A stretch of 64,000 bases of DNA. It comes from Acidobacteriota bacterium (GTDB lineage Bacteria > Acidobacteriota > Terriglobia > Terriglobales > Acidobacteriaceae). Of this stretch, positions 1-8,158 are shown one piece after another. The position numbers and the translations under genes are program-made. How positions within the stretch are numbered: position 1 is the stretch's first letter; each line of letters opens with the position of its first letter. The stretch is taken from positions 1-64,000 of the forward strand of contig JAEYQK010000016.1 in NCBI GenBank assembly GCA_023410055.1, in the 5' to 3' direction. The notes under the pieces were generated by a model. The model searched no databases, had not been told where the DNA came from, and worked only from the letters and a program-made list of their open reading frames with translations.

Positions 1-760
1 GCCAGTGCTCCGGTGACGCTGAGTGGCAGCAACCAGACGGTAAGCTTCGCATCGTTGTACACGATCTCGGGCAGCATCAGTGGAGCGGGTGGCAACGGAG
101 CGACGGTGGCGCTGAGCGGGGCGTCGACTGCGAATACGACGGCCGATGCTTCAGGCAAGTTCAGCTTCAGCGGGTTGAGCGATGGCAGCTACACGGTGAC
201 GGTGACCAGGACTGGTTACACGTTCACGCCGGCCAGTGCTCCGGTGACGCTGAGTGGCGGCAACCAGACGGTAAGTTTCGCATCGTTGTACACGATCTCG
301 GGCACGATCAGTGGAGCGGGTGGCAACGGAGCGACGGTGGCGTTGAGCGGGGCATCGACTGCGAATACGACGGCCGATGCTTCAGGCAAGTTCAGCTTCA
401 GCGGGTTGAGCGATGGTAGCTACACGGTGACGGTGACCAGGACTGGTTACACATTCACACCGGCCAGTGCTCCGGTGACGCTGAGTGGCGGCAATCAGAC
501 GGTAAACTTCACTTCGGCGCTTCAGACCTACACGATCACGGGCACGATCAGCGGAGCGGGTGGCAACGGAGCGACGGTGGCGTTGAGCGGAACGTCGACT
601 GCCAGTACGACGGCCGACGCTTCGGGCAACTTCAGCTTCAGCGGACTGAGCGATGGCAGCTACACGGTGACGGTGACCAGGACTGGTTACACGTTCACAC
701 CGGCCAGTGCTCCAGTGACGCTCAGTGGCAGCAACCAGACGGTAAGCTTTACCAGCGCCG
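1..760 (+). repeat. In-frame tandem repeats (231, 231 and 240 bp units)
   Basis: Units begin at GCCAGTGCTCC at 1, 232 and 463; a partial fourth begins at 703. The first two units are nearly identical at the DNA level, including synonymous positions. The third is more divergent and carries a 9-bp insertion. The pattern suggests recent amplification by unequal recombination. Confidence 0.9.
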
Positions 761-1266
761 TCGTCCCGCCAGATTTCTCCCCGGAATTATCGGTAGAGAC
801 TGCAACCGTGAATGCCGGGCAGTCAGCTAGTGTAGTCGTAACCATCAAAACAGCGTCGGGATTTAGCAGCGCGGTTGTGCTGACCTGTTCAGGCCTGCCG
901 GTCGGTGCCACATGCGGCTTCAGTCCCGCTTCGGTGACTCCCTCATCGCAAGGGGCGACTTCAACGCTGACCATTACCACCACCCCGAGGAGTCTGGCGA
1001 GCGCTCGCAACCCTGGCTTTGTATTTGCAATTCCTGTGTTTGGAATGTTGTTGGTGGGCACGCTCAGAAAGAGACAGCGAATCGTCGCTTTCCTGGTACT
1101 TGCGATCGCGTCACTAACACTCATTGGTTGCGGCGGCGGGACAAGCACCGTTGCGCCACCTCCAACTGGAGGTGGAGGCACGCCGGCGGGAACTTACGTA
1201 GTGAATATCACTGCTTCTGGAGGAGGCGTCGAACACAAGAAAACGTTCTCGCTGACGGTTAGGTAG
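1..1266 (+). CDS. Secreted Ig-like/carboxypeptidase-regulatory-like repeat protein, 3' end only
   Basis: The reading frame is open to the left edge, so the true start lies upstream. What is visible is three nearly identical modules of 77-80 residues (beta-sandwich, carboxypeptidase-regulatory or SdrB-like, each with a TADASGKFSFSGL-type core and a GYTFTPASAPVTLSG tail). A different Ig-like segment follows (PDFSPELSVETATVNAG...). Near the C-terminus there is a hydrophobic stretch (FVFAIPVFGMLLVGTL, then basic RKRQR), a second hydrophobic stretch ending in IGCGGG, and a short beta-rich end (AGTYVVNITASGG). This tail recurs in secreted acidobacterial repeat proteins. The role is probably structural or adhesive at the cell surface; no catalytic motif is seen. 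It ends just before a strong terminator and converges on the EPS operon. Confidence 0.8.
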   Translation, partial: ASAPVTLSGSNQTVSFASLYTISGSISGAGGNGATVALSGASTANTTADASGKFSFSGLSDGSYTVTVTRTGYTFTPASAPVTLSGGNQTVSFASLYTISGTISGAGGNGATVALSGASTANTTADASGKFSFSGLSDGSYTVTVTRTGYTFTPASAPVTLSGGNQTVNFTSALQTYTITGTISGAGGNGATVALSGTSTASTTADASGNFSFSGLSDGSYTVTVTRTGYTFTPASAPVTLSGSNQTVSFTSAVVPPDFSPELSVETATVNAGQSASVVVTIKTASGFSSAVVLTCSGLPVGATCGFSPASVTPSSQGATSTLTITTTPRSLASARNPGFVFAIPVFGMLLVGTLRKRQRIVAFLVLAIASLTLIGCGGGTSTVAPPPTGGGGTPAGTYVVNITASGGGVEHKKTFSLTVR

Positions 1267-1330
1267 TGCGGGATTAGTGAAGCGGGTCGAACCCCTTCGA
1301 AGAACGAGTCAAATCTAAACGCAAATACAA

Positions 1331-1370
1331 ATGCCACCGCGGAGTGAAGTCCGTGGTGGCATTTTTCTTG
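1331..1370 (+). terminator. Rho-independent terminator
   Basis: A 13-bp stem (1331-1343 with 1350-1362, one G-T pair) closes a GTGAAG loop and is followed by TTTTTC. It ends the surface-protein gene and lies 22 bp before the stop of the convergent kinase gene. Confidence 0.9.
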
Positions 1371-1392
1371 GGCGTGTGATGGCGCGTGGTTC

Positions 1393-2241
1393 TTACTTCG
1401 CGCTTAGCTCGGAGGCCTTTCTGGCGCCGTAGTATTTAGCGTAGTACTGAGCGCGCTGTCCCTCCATAGCATCGTTAAGCACAACGCCGACGATCTTTGG
1501 GTTATCGAGGCTCTCGATCCCTTTTTGAAGAGCTCGCTTCGGCGTCATACCCTCGCGAACGATCAACAATGTTCCGTCGGCCCACCGTGCCCAAAGATTC
1601 GTGTCGGCTAGGGGAAGCATGGGTGGGGAATCAATGATGATCCAGTCGAAATGATCACGGAGATCGTTCACCAGACGAGGAAGCCTGGATGACTGGAGCA
1701 TTGCAGTTGGATGGGTGGTATGTCCCGCGGGAAGGAACCACAAGCGCAGATCATCGATCTGAAAAAGTTTAGGCAGTGATACCGAAGAGCTTTCCCACCA
1801 TTCACCTAGTCCGGGTTGCGCCGGGAGGCCAAAGATGCTGTTCTGACTTGGCCTGTGTACGTCCCCTTCGACGAGCAATACGCGCTCTTCATGCCTCCGG
1901 GAGAGCATCACAGAGAGGTTCGCGGCGACGACAGACTTGCCTTCACCAGCAACTGCACTCGTTAGCTGGATGACTTTGAGCTTTTGAGCTCGGGCGAGAT
2001 ATGCTAGCCGGTTCGCCAATATCCGAAACTTTTCGCTTGCCAGGCTATTCTGATCCGTCAAAGCCACGAAGGGCTTCTGAAGGCTTGGTGACGCGGTCAA
2101 TCGCTGGTCCTCAAATTCGTTGACGGCGTTCGCCACCTCGATCGTAGGCCTCGCGAGCTTTGAAGGCGCTGCTTCCCGGAGCGCTGTCGTTGCGCTACCG
2201 TCTTTTTCGGATTGCTTGAGGGCTTCGTAAATTTGACTCAT
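1393..2241 (-). CDS. CpsD/CapB-type tyrosine kinase (BY-kinase) of the EPS locus
   Basis: This is a cytoplasmic BY-kinase that would partner the chain-length protein encoded two genes upstream and control polymer length by cyclic autophosphorylation. It shows the N-terminus typical of exosortase-locus kinases (MSQIYEALKQSE), a Walker A motif (AVAGEGKS, residues about 96-103), a Walker A' motif (LLVEGDVHRPS, about 122-132) and a Walker B motif (WIIIDSPPMLPLADTN). A short C-terminal tyrosine cluster (YYAKYYGARK) is the likely phosphorylation site. The length of 282 aa fits the family. It is the last gene of the operon, and its ATG overlaps the stop of the ATPase gene by 4 bp. The second residue of the usual A' motif is Gly (E-G-D), a small variation. 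Confidence 0.92.
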   Translation of the reverse strand: MSQIYEALKQSEKDGSATTALREAAPSKLARPTIEVANAVNEFEDQRLTASPSLQKPFVALTDQNSLASEKFRILANRLAYLARAQKLKVIQLTSAVAGEGKSVVAANLSVMLSRRHEERVLLVEGDVHRPSQNSIFGLPAQPGLGEWWESSSVSLPKLFQIDDLRLWFLPAGHTTHPTAMLQSSRLPRLVNDLRDHFDWIIIDSPPMLPLADTNLWARWADGTLLIVREGMTPKRALQKGIESLDNPKIVGVVLNDAMEGQRAQYYAKYYGARKASELSAK

Positions 2242-3179
2242 TGGACTCCTGGGCCTCCGTTCGAGTTCCGCGCGTCACGCGAAGCGAGCGCGGGAGCTAA
2301 CTGCGGAGAAGAGACATTCTCGGCTGACGCAGATGCCGCAGAGGCTTTGTTCGCAACGCTCTCCTGAAGATGGAAGTCCTTTGCAACCTGCTCAATGATC
2401 TCAGCGCCGATCATCGTACTCTGGCGAGCATACGCGGTGATCAGCGCGTTCTCGCAAATGGTATTAATGACTCGCGGAATGCCCTGTGAGTATCGTTCGA
2501 TGCATTCAATCGCGGCATGGGAGAAAAGAGTGCGACCGTCTTCAGAGCCCGCCCTCGCCTTTTCCAATCGAGCGGCGATATATCGCAACACTTCGTCGCG
2601 AGAGAGAGGCTCCAGACGACAGCGGAGCGCGATTCGCTGCTTCAACTGGCGTAGTTCCGGAGACTCGATATGTGCGTCTAGCTCGGGCTGCCCGACCAGA
2701 AGAATCTGCAAAAGCTTGTGCTGAGTATTCTCAAGGTTTGTTAGTAATCGCACCTCTTCCAGCATCTCGCGGCTCAGCAGATGTGCTTCGTCGATGATGA
2801 GCGCAACGGTCGACTGTTGCTTGCACACGTCCAATAAAAACTTGTTGAACTGGGCCAACATCTGTCCCCGACTTTGACCTGCTACGTTCAATCCCAAATC
2901 GGTCAGAATGAAGCCGAAGAAATCGTCGGTAGACATTCTCGGATTGAACACGTAGGCGTACTTGGTCTTCGTACCTTCGAGTGCGTCCATTACGCGACGT
3001 ACGATGAGGGTCTTTCCCGTTCCCACCTCCCCGGTCACCACGACGCACCCCTTGCGCTGCTGTATTCCGCACCAGAGGTTCGCCCAGGCCTCGTCATGGC
3101 GAGGCGTGGGGAAGTAGAAGAACGGGTTGGGACTGATGCCGAAGGGGTTCTGCGTCAGTCCGAAAAACTTCTCGTACAT
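2238..3179 (-). CDS. ExeA-type AAA ATPase, XrtA-locus-associated
   Basis: This 313-aa ATPase resembles general secretion protein A (ExeA) and the ATPase of exosortase (XrtA/PEP-CTERM) EPS loci. It opens with the family signature MYEKFFGLTQNPFGISPNP. It has a Walker A motif GEVGTGKT (about residue 50), a Walker B motif VALIIDEAHLL (about 125-135) and an arginine-rich sensor region. The C-terminus (ENVSSPQLAPALASRDARN) is low-complexity. The exact role in EPS export is not established for the family; an energising or remodelling role at the inner membrane is assumed. It sits between the chain-length gene (4 bp gap) and the BY-kinase (4 bp overlap). Confidence 0.9.
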   Translation of the reverse strand: MYEKFFGLTQNPFGISPNPFFYFPTPRHDEAWANLWCGIQQRKGCVVVTGEVGTGKTLIVRRVMDALEGTKTKYAYVFNPRMSTDDFFGFILTDLGLNVAGQSRGQMLAQFNKFLLDVCKQQSTVALIIDEAHLLSREMLEEVRLLTNLENTQHKLLQILLVGQPELDAHIESPELRQLKQRIALRCRLEPLSRDEVLRYIAARLEKARAGSEDGRTLFSHAAIECIERYSQGIPRVINTICENALITAYARQSTMIGAEIIEQVAKDFHLQESVANKASAASASAENVSSPQLAPALASRDARNSNGGPGVQ

Positions 3180-3183
3180 GTAG

Positions 3184-4746
3184 TTATCCTTTTAGGAAGG
3201 TGAACGCATTTCCTACCAGCATCACCAAGAAAATGAGCACAACAGTCGTACATTCAAGTGCAAATCTGCGGTTTGCCCTTCTTTCCTCCCCGGTAGTCAT
3301 GATGTGAGGTATGGCGACCAGCACTCGTCCAGCAACCAAGCCTTTCAGGTGTTTCTCTGTCCATACTCGAGGGTCGAACAATTCCAACAGGACTGCCAGC
3401 GCAATTCCAAGTGCCAAGCCGGCCGCCAAACCGCCCAATGCGATCTTCATGCGCTTAGGCGAGAACGGTTTTTGCGGGAGGCTCGGAGGATCGAGTACCC
3501 TGAACTGCTGCCCCTGTTGCTTTTTCTCGAGGTTGGTCGCCATCTGCGATTGCAACTGCTTCTTCAGCAGGGAATCGTAGTTTGCCTTGGATTCGTCGTA
3601 GTCGCGAGTGAGGTCCGCCAACTTCTGCTCAACAGCCGGAGCGGCATTTAGCCTTCCTTGATACGAACGGATTTGCTGATCAAGCGCACGGACTTGAGCT
3701 TCCGTCGATTTGATTTCCTGCGCGTTCGCTTTGAGTTGGGCCTGAACCTGAGCCATCGGTGAGGACGGCGAAATGGGGGCCTTGTCGCCCTGATCCCCTG
3801 CCGCGCGTCGCGCATCAGTGCTCTGTTTCAGCTTTTCGGCTCTGGCAATCTCATTCTTGAGCCGAACCACATCCGGGTTCTGGTCCGTGTAACGTGCTTG
3901 CGCCGCCGCCAGCTCACTTCGCAATCGTGACAGCTCGTCGTCGATCGACGAGACGCTCTGTCCGGAGCGAGTTGTCGCGGCGTTTGCATTTCGGTATTGT
4001 TCCAGCAGTGATTCGAGGTAGAGTTTCTGCTGCTGAGAACGGTTCAGTGATGCCGAGAGGTTTTCCTGCTGACTCTGCAGCCCAGACAATATGTTCATAT
4101 TACTCTGGACTTGCGTTGGCAACGCACCCAGGTACTGCGACTTGAACTCACGCACCTTTGCTTCCTGTTCCGCGAGTGAAGCACGGGCCTGATCCAACTC
4201 CGAGGTCAGGAACTCAGTTGTGATCTGCGACAGTTCCTGCTGGGCCCGAAGATTCTCCTGAATAAAGAGAGATGTGAGTTCGTTTAGGATCTTCTGCGAG
4301 AGCTGTGGGCTCGGCGCCGAGTAATAGATGTGAAAGGCGTCAACGTCACGATTCCCGCTGGATTGGACAAGCTGAACATCAATGTCCTTCCTCATGCGCG
4401 CAATCAGTTGCTCAGATGAAAGATGGCCGCTCTCATTGCCGTAGAGGTGAAAGTCATCGATGATCTTCTGCAGACGCGTGCGGCTCATGATCTGCTCGGT
4501 CATGGTTTGCAGACGCTGCTGCAAGTCGGAGGAAACGTTAGGTACGACGTATTGCTCAGGGATCTTTTGCTGCTCAACGATGATGAGAGTTTCCGAGCGA
4601 TAGCTGGCCGGCATGAGCCAGCCTGCGCCCCATGCGACAAGCCAGCAGACAAAAAGGGTCCCCAGGATAAGCCATCTTCGTTCCAGGAGCACGCGCCAGT
4701 AATCCGAAATCGCGACTGACTGCTCGTTATTTTCTTCTGGTTGCAT
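3184..4746 (-). CDS. Wzz/GumC-type polysaccharide chain-length determinant
   Basis: This 520-aa inner-membrane co-polymerase spans the periplasm. It has an N-terminal Wzz segment with a transmembrane helix at about residues 27-47 (ILGTLFVCWLVAWGAGWLM) and a long Gln/Glu-rich periplasmic coiled coil (about 160-420). A proline-rich second membrane segment follows (PPSLPQKPFSPKRMKIALGG, then LAAGLALGIALAVLLELF). An extra C-terminal hydrophobic helix (TTVVLIFLVMLVGNAFTFL) matches the exosortase-locus subfamily. No kinase domain is fused, consistent with the separate BY-kinase gene. The gaps to the neighbours are 3-4 bp, so it is co-transcribed. Confidence 0.92.
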   Translation of the reverse strand: MQPEENNEQSVAISDYWRVLLERRWLILGTLFVCWLVAWGAGWLMPASYRSETLIIVEQQKIPEQYVVPNVSSDLQQRLQTMTEQIMSRTRLQKIIDDFHLYGNESGHLSSEQLIARMRKDIDVQLVQSSGNRDVDAFHIYYSAPSPQLSQKILNELTSLFIQENLRAQQELSQITTEFLTSELDQARASLAEQEAKVREFKSQYLGALPTQVQSNMNILSGLQSQQENLSASLNRSQQQKLYLESLLEQYRNANAATTRSGQSVSSIDDELSRLRSELAAAQARYTDQNPDVVRLKNEIARAEKLKQSTDARRAAGDQGDKAPISPSSPMAQVQAQLKANAQEIKSTEAQVRALDQQIRSYQGRLNAAPAVEQKLADLTRDYDESKANYDSLLKKQLQSQMATNLEKKQQGQQFRVLDPPSLPQKPFSPKRMKIALGGLAAGLALGIALAVLLELFDPRVWTEKHLKGLVAGRVLVAIPHIMTTGEERRANRRFALECTTVVLIFLVMLVGNAFTFLKG

Positions 4747-4749
4747 TCT

Positions 4750-6048
4750 TTACTTTCCGAGCGGACGAGAGATCAAATATCGCAACGACAGCTGGAACCG
4801 ATTGTGACTGCCGATAGCGGCGTACGTTCCTTTGCCGTCCTGATAAACACGGTCATACGAGAAACTTGCCCGCAGGTTCGATGAGATTTGTCTTTCCAAT
4901 TCCAGCGTTGCGAAGATCGAGCGCAGTGTTCCCGACGAGGACGATAGACTCAGATTCTCGTTCCGGGCTATTGCGATTGAAGTTCGACCAGTCCAGAAGG
5001 GAGTAAAGCGACGTCCAGCGGCGAACGATCCCGAGATGATCGACACGGCGTCCATGATTCCGCCACCATCGCTAACACGCTTGGTTGCGGTAGCGCCGAA
5101 GTCAGTCCGATCGCCCACCCACGAGTACACGACACCGAACGCCGGATTCCACTCGTCCTTGCTGGTGCTCGATGTTGTTGAACTGCCTCCAAACAGGGAA
5201 CCTCGGCTCCTGGCGTTTTCTGGACCGCCCCACAGCATCAGGCTGGAGTGATCGTCGAACCCGACAGTGGTGAAGATCAGCAGGGAGTTTGTCTGCACCC
5301 TGGCCGAGCTATGGTCGTAGCTCATGTCGGCCAGGACATACTGCAATCCCACGGAGCTCCGAGGGCTCACTTTCGCAGAGTAGTAAACCGACCCGTTCAG
5401 AGTCTGGCCCGACAAGGGACTGATTACTAGACTCTTCTCCGGATTCGTGAACTCCGATTTGATGAAGGTCCCGGTCACGCCGATATCGCTGTGTGGACTG
5501 AGTGCATATTGAACATCGGCGAGAGACGTAATGACAGACCTTGTAGCACTCGGCAGAATCACTGTCTGATTCGGGCTGTTTGCAACGCCCAGGCTCCCTA
5601 TAGGGGCTTCCAAGATGCTGAACGGATCCATCGACCGCAGATAGTCCTGGCGCAGCCTAAACTTGAATCTTGGCGTGAGCCGATAAGTCAACGACGCAGT
5701 CAACTGATGGTTCGCCTGCGTGTCGACAGGCAACTCGCGATATCGCGAGACCTCCGCTTGGTACTGAAGGTCCCAATGTAATTGTGGCCGATTCTGGTCA
5801 ATCCTGATGGCAGGCGCAAAGCCGAAGCGCCAATCTGAAACGCGGTTTGTGCGCGAGGACTGAAGATTGCTGTCGTAAATCGAATTGAAGGCAAAAGCCG
5901 CGGTCAGTTCGTTACTTTTGCTGGTCTCGCGTCCCACAAGCTCAGGGACATCAGCCGTCAACGTGGCGGGAACACGCGACGAATCCGTATCCTGGCTCCA
6001 GGCCAGGAGAGGAATACAGAAGGCGATGATTAGGAGTCGGAGATGCAT
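4750..6048 (-). CDS. Outer-membrane beta-barrel protein of the EPS locus
   Basis: I place the start at 6048 (432 aa), where a signal peptide begins (MHLRLLIIAFCIPLLAWSQ) with GAGG about 7 bp upstream. A longer frame to 6222 would put 58 unrelated residues in front and overlap the upstream gene. The body is made of alternating aromatic/polar strands (AFAFNSIYDSNL, FRLRQDYLRSM, GVTGTFIKSEF, LRASFSYDRVYQ) and ends in a short strand with the C-terminus LRYLISRPLGK. This fits a TIGR03016/BBP2-like barrel, which accompanies exosortase EPS loci. A role as an outer-membrane passage or accessory for the polymer is inference. It lies 7 bp after the exporter gene. Confidence 0.8.
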   Translation of the reverse strand: MHLRLLIIAFCIPLLAWSQDTDSSRVPATLTADVPELVGRETSKSNELTAAFAFNSIYDSNLQSSRTNRVSDWRFGFAPAIRIDQNRPQLHWDLQYQAEVSRYRELPVDTQANHQLTASLTYRLTPRFKFRLRQDYLRSMDPFSILEAPIGSLGVANSPNQTVILPSATRSVITSLADVQYALSPHSDIGVTGTFIKSEFTNPEKSLVISPLSGQTLNGSVYYSAKVSPRSSVGLQYVLADMSYDHSSARVQTNSLLIFTTVGFDDHSSLMLWGGPENARSRGSLFGGSSTTSSTSKDEWNPAFGVVYSWVGDRTDFGATATKRVSDGGGIMDAVSIISGSFAAGRRFTPFWTGRTSIAIARNENLSLSSSSGTLRSIFATLELERQISSNLRASFSYDRVYQDGKGTYAAIGSHNRFQLSLRYLISRPLGK

Positions 6049-6055
6049 GATGACC

Positions 6056-6721
6056 TCACGGAACCACGACTGTGTCGCCGGACTGCAACTGTACGTTCTC
6101 TTCCCAGTTTTGTCCCTTAAGCACCTTGTTGTAATCGAAGGGAAGTCGCTTGGTTGTTCCGTCTGCTTGCGCGCGAAGAACGTATATTTTCTTTCTTTTT
6201 GCGAAATCGCGGAAGCCGCCAACCATGGCGATTGCGTCGAGGACGGTCGTTGGCTGCGTGATCACAAAAGAGCCCGGACGTTGGACCTGGCCAACGACGT
6301 TGAAGCGATGACTGCGGGCTTCCTGCACGATGACCGTGATGTCAGGTTCATTAACATACTTCCGATACTCGGCCGTCAATCGTGCCTTAAGCTCGTTGAC
6401 TGTGTCATTGTTGACCGCGAGCTCTCCGACCATGGGCAAAGAGAGCTTGCCGTCTGGACGCACGAGCACGCTGCGGGACAGGTCGGGTTCCTTCCAAATA
6501 TGGATGGAGAGCAAGTCCCCGGGGCCGATTTTGTAGTCGTCCGACACAGGAGTCTGGTTTTTGCTTGCCGCAGGTGTAGGTGCCGAAAGCAGCTTCGCTT
6601 CGGCGGACGGCTCGGTATTGGCGGCCGATGCCTTCTCCTGAGCCTCAGGAGAAGCAATGGCCACCATTAGCATCGATAAGAATACGAAGGCGATTCGAAT
6701 TTTTCCGTTCACGTTAGGCAT
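6056..6721 (-). CDS. Wza-type polysaccharide export protein (Poly_export + SLBB)
   Basis: This 221-aa periplasmic/outer-membrane protein has a signal peptide (residues about 1-28, IRIAFVFLSMLMVAIASPEAQ). A Poly_export domain follows (DYKIGPGDLLSIHIWKEPDL, about 55-130), then one SLBB domain (FNVVGQVQRPGSFVITQPTT, about 142-205). It ends in the typical SGDTVVVP. No lipobox cysteine is visible, so unlike E. coli Wza it is probably not lipidated. It is short for Wza but normal for the exosortase-locus type. Its start overlaps the end of the sigma-54 activator gene by 8 bp. Confidence 0.92.
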   Translation of the reverse strand: MPNVNGKIRIAFVFLSMLMVAIASPEAQEKASAANTEPSAEAKLLSAPTPAASKNQTPVSDDYKIGPGDLLSIHIWKEPDLSRSVLVRPDGKLSLPMVGELAVNNDTVNELKARLTAEYRKYVNEPDITVIVQEARSHRFNVVGQVQRPGSFVITQPTTVLDAIAMVGGFRDFAKRKKIYVLRAQADGTTKRLPFDYNKVLKGQNWEENVQLQSGDTVVVP

Positions 6722-7778
6722 CTCCTGTCTGGCGCGCTGCCGTTTCCACTGCGTGGCACAAAGGTTCGTGCCCGGAATGGATACCCATCTCTTTCATCTT
6801 GTAGAGAAGTGCGCGGTAGCTGATGCTCATTGCTCTCGCAGCGCGCTTTCGATTCCATTCATTTGCTTGAAGGATGTTGAGGATAATCCTCGATTCCAAG
6901 TCCTTAGTAGCCTGGCGCAATACCTTCTTCAGCGAGATCTTTCCCTGAGTCGGGACCTGCGGATCGAAGCTCTGCGTTAGGCCTCGGCCGTGAAGATCGT
7001 TCAGGACTACGTCCTCGGTCCCAAACACGGCAAACCGCTTCGTCAGGTTTTCGAGCTGACGGATGTTTCCCGGCCAGTCGTACGACTGAAGCAGCGCCAT
7101 GACCGCTGGCGAGAATGTTCTCTTCGGTACTCCATACTGGAGCGCATGTTGTTCGAGCAGGTATTCGGTGAGTGCGGGCAAGTCCGCTTTACGCTCTCTG
7201 AGAGGCGGCAAGTGAACGGAGAATACGTTGATGCGATAGAAGAGGTCTTGCCGAAAACGACCGCCTTCTACTTCCGAATGCAGTTGCCGGTTGGTAGCAC
7301 ACACAACCCGAAGCTCAACGTGCTTGTCCCCGGTGGCACCGATTGGACAGAAGCGCCCGTCCTGTAAGAGTTGAAGAAGTTTCGACTGGAGCCCAAGTGC
7401 CAGTTCGGATATTTCGTCAAGGAAGAGTGTTCCGTATTGGGCTGCTTCGATCCGGCCCGGCTTCGAGTTCACGGCACCCGTGAACGCGCCGCGTTCGTAG
7501 CCAAAAAGTTCGCTTTCAACAAGCGTGTCGGGGATGGCGGGGCAGTTTACCTTGACTAAGGCGCCACCGGCCCAACTGGATCGCTGGTGGATATAGCGGG
7601 CGATGATGTCCTTTCCCGTGCCACTCTCACCCTCAATCAGGATCGGAGCGTTGATGTCGGCCACCTTCTCAAGTTTCTCGCGGACGGACGCCATGGCAGA
7701 CCCGCTGCCAAATATGACAGACTCGGGCGGCAGAGCGTTGAGGTTCTTTCTGGCAGGTGAACTGGCGATCGATCTCAT
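6714..7778 (-). CDS. Sigma-54-dependent activator without receiver domain, first gene of EPS operon
   Basis: The start at 7778 (354 aa) has GGAG 7 bp upstream; a longer frame to 7829 begins at TTG and adds 17 unlikely residues. Almost the whole protein is an AAA+ sigma-54 interaction domain: Walker A GESGTGKD, the sigma-54 contact loop GAFTGA, Walker B GTLFLDEISEL and an R-finger region. A Fis-type helix-turn-helix ends it (NRKRAARAMSISYRALLYKM). There is no receiver, GAF or PAS domain, so any control must come from expression level, a partner, or the neighbouring kinase. It overlaps the exporter gene by 8 bp, so it is probably transcribed with the genes it may activate. Confidence 0.9.
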   Translation of the reverse strand: MRSIASSPARKNLNALPPESVIFGSGSAMASVREKLEKVADINAPILIEGESGTGKDIIARYIHQRSSWAGGALVKVNCPAIPDTLVESELFGYERGAFTGAVNSKPGRIEAAQYGTLFLDEISELALGLQSKLLQLLQDGRFCPIGATGDKHVELRVVCATNRQLHSEVEGGRFRQDLFYRINVFSVHLPPLRERKADLPALTEYLLEQHALQYGVPKRTFSPAVMALLQSYDWPGNIRQLENLTKRFAVFGTEDVVLNDLHGRGLTQSFDPQVPTQGKISLKKVLRQATKDLESRIILNILQANEWNRKRAARAMSISYRALLYKMKEMGIHSGHEPLCHAVETAARQTGDA

Positions 7779-8158
7779 TCCGGGACTCCAGTGCAAGAAC
7801 CTGCATCCAGCTCTCCAATCCAGCATCAAACTTTTATCATTCCTGAGTAGCTGAACGGGGATGGTAAGGGTGGCTTGCTTTTGGCATAAAACCTTTGTAG
7901 TCAGGCATATAGGTTTGATTAGAGGATGTTGGGCTCGGGGAGCGGCTATTGGGAGAGTGGAAAGTCAGTTCACAAGTGGAACGGAATTTCCATCCACCTT
8001 TGCGCCAGAACGGCGATTGCGCGTAACTTTCCTGCAACCTTGGAAAGTTTTTCGACGAAAGCGCTTGTCAAGTAGCTGGACTTGCTATAACCTTCTACTC
8101 TGTTCTTGGCTGAGTTCCCCCCCCGCCAAGCGTCCCCAAGTTTCATTTGGACTTTTCT
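7779..8158. other. Divergent intergenic region between EPS operon and kinase/regulator pair
   Basis: About 380 bp without a credible gene. It must carry the promoters of both divergent operons. I looked for a canonical sigma-54 -24/-12 element (GG and GC ten bases apart) and found none; TTGGCATAAAACCTTTG near 7881 has the wrong spacing. A run of C (8117-8124) precedes the kinase gene. Confidence 0.5.

Noticed and set aside
7879..7897. Sigma-54 promoter TTGGCATAAAACCTTTG
   Set aside because: The distance between the GG and the second element is two bases too long and the GC of the -12 element is missing.
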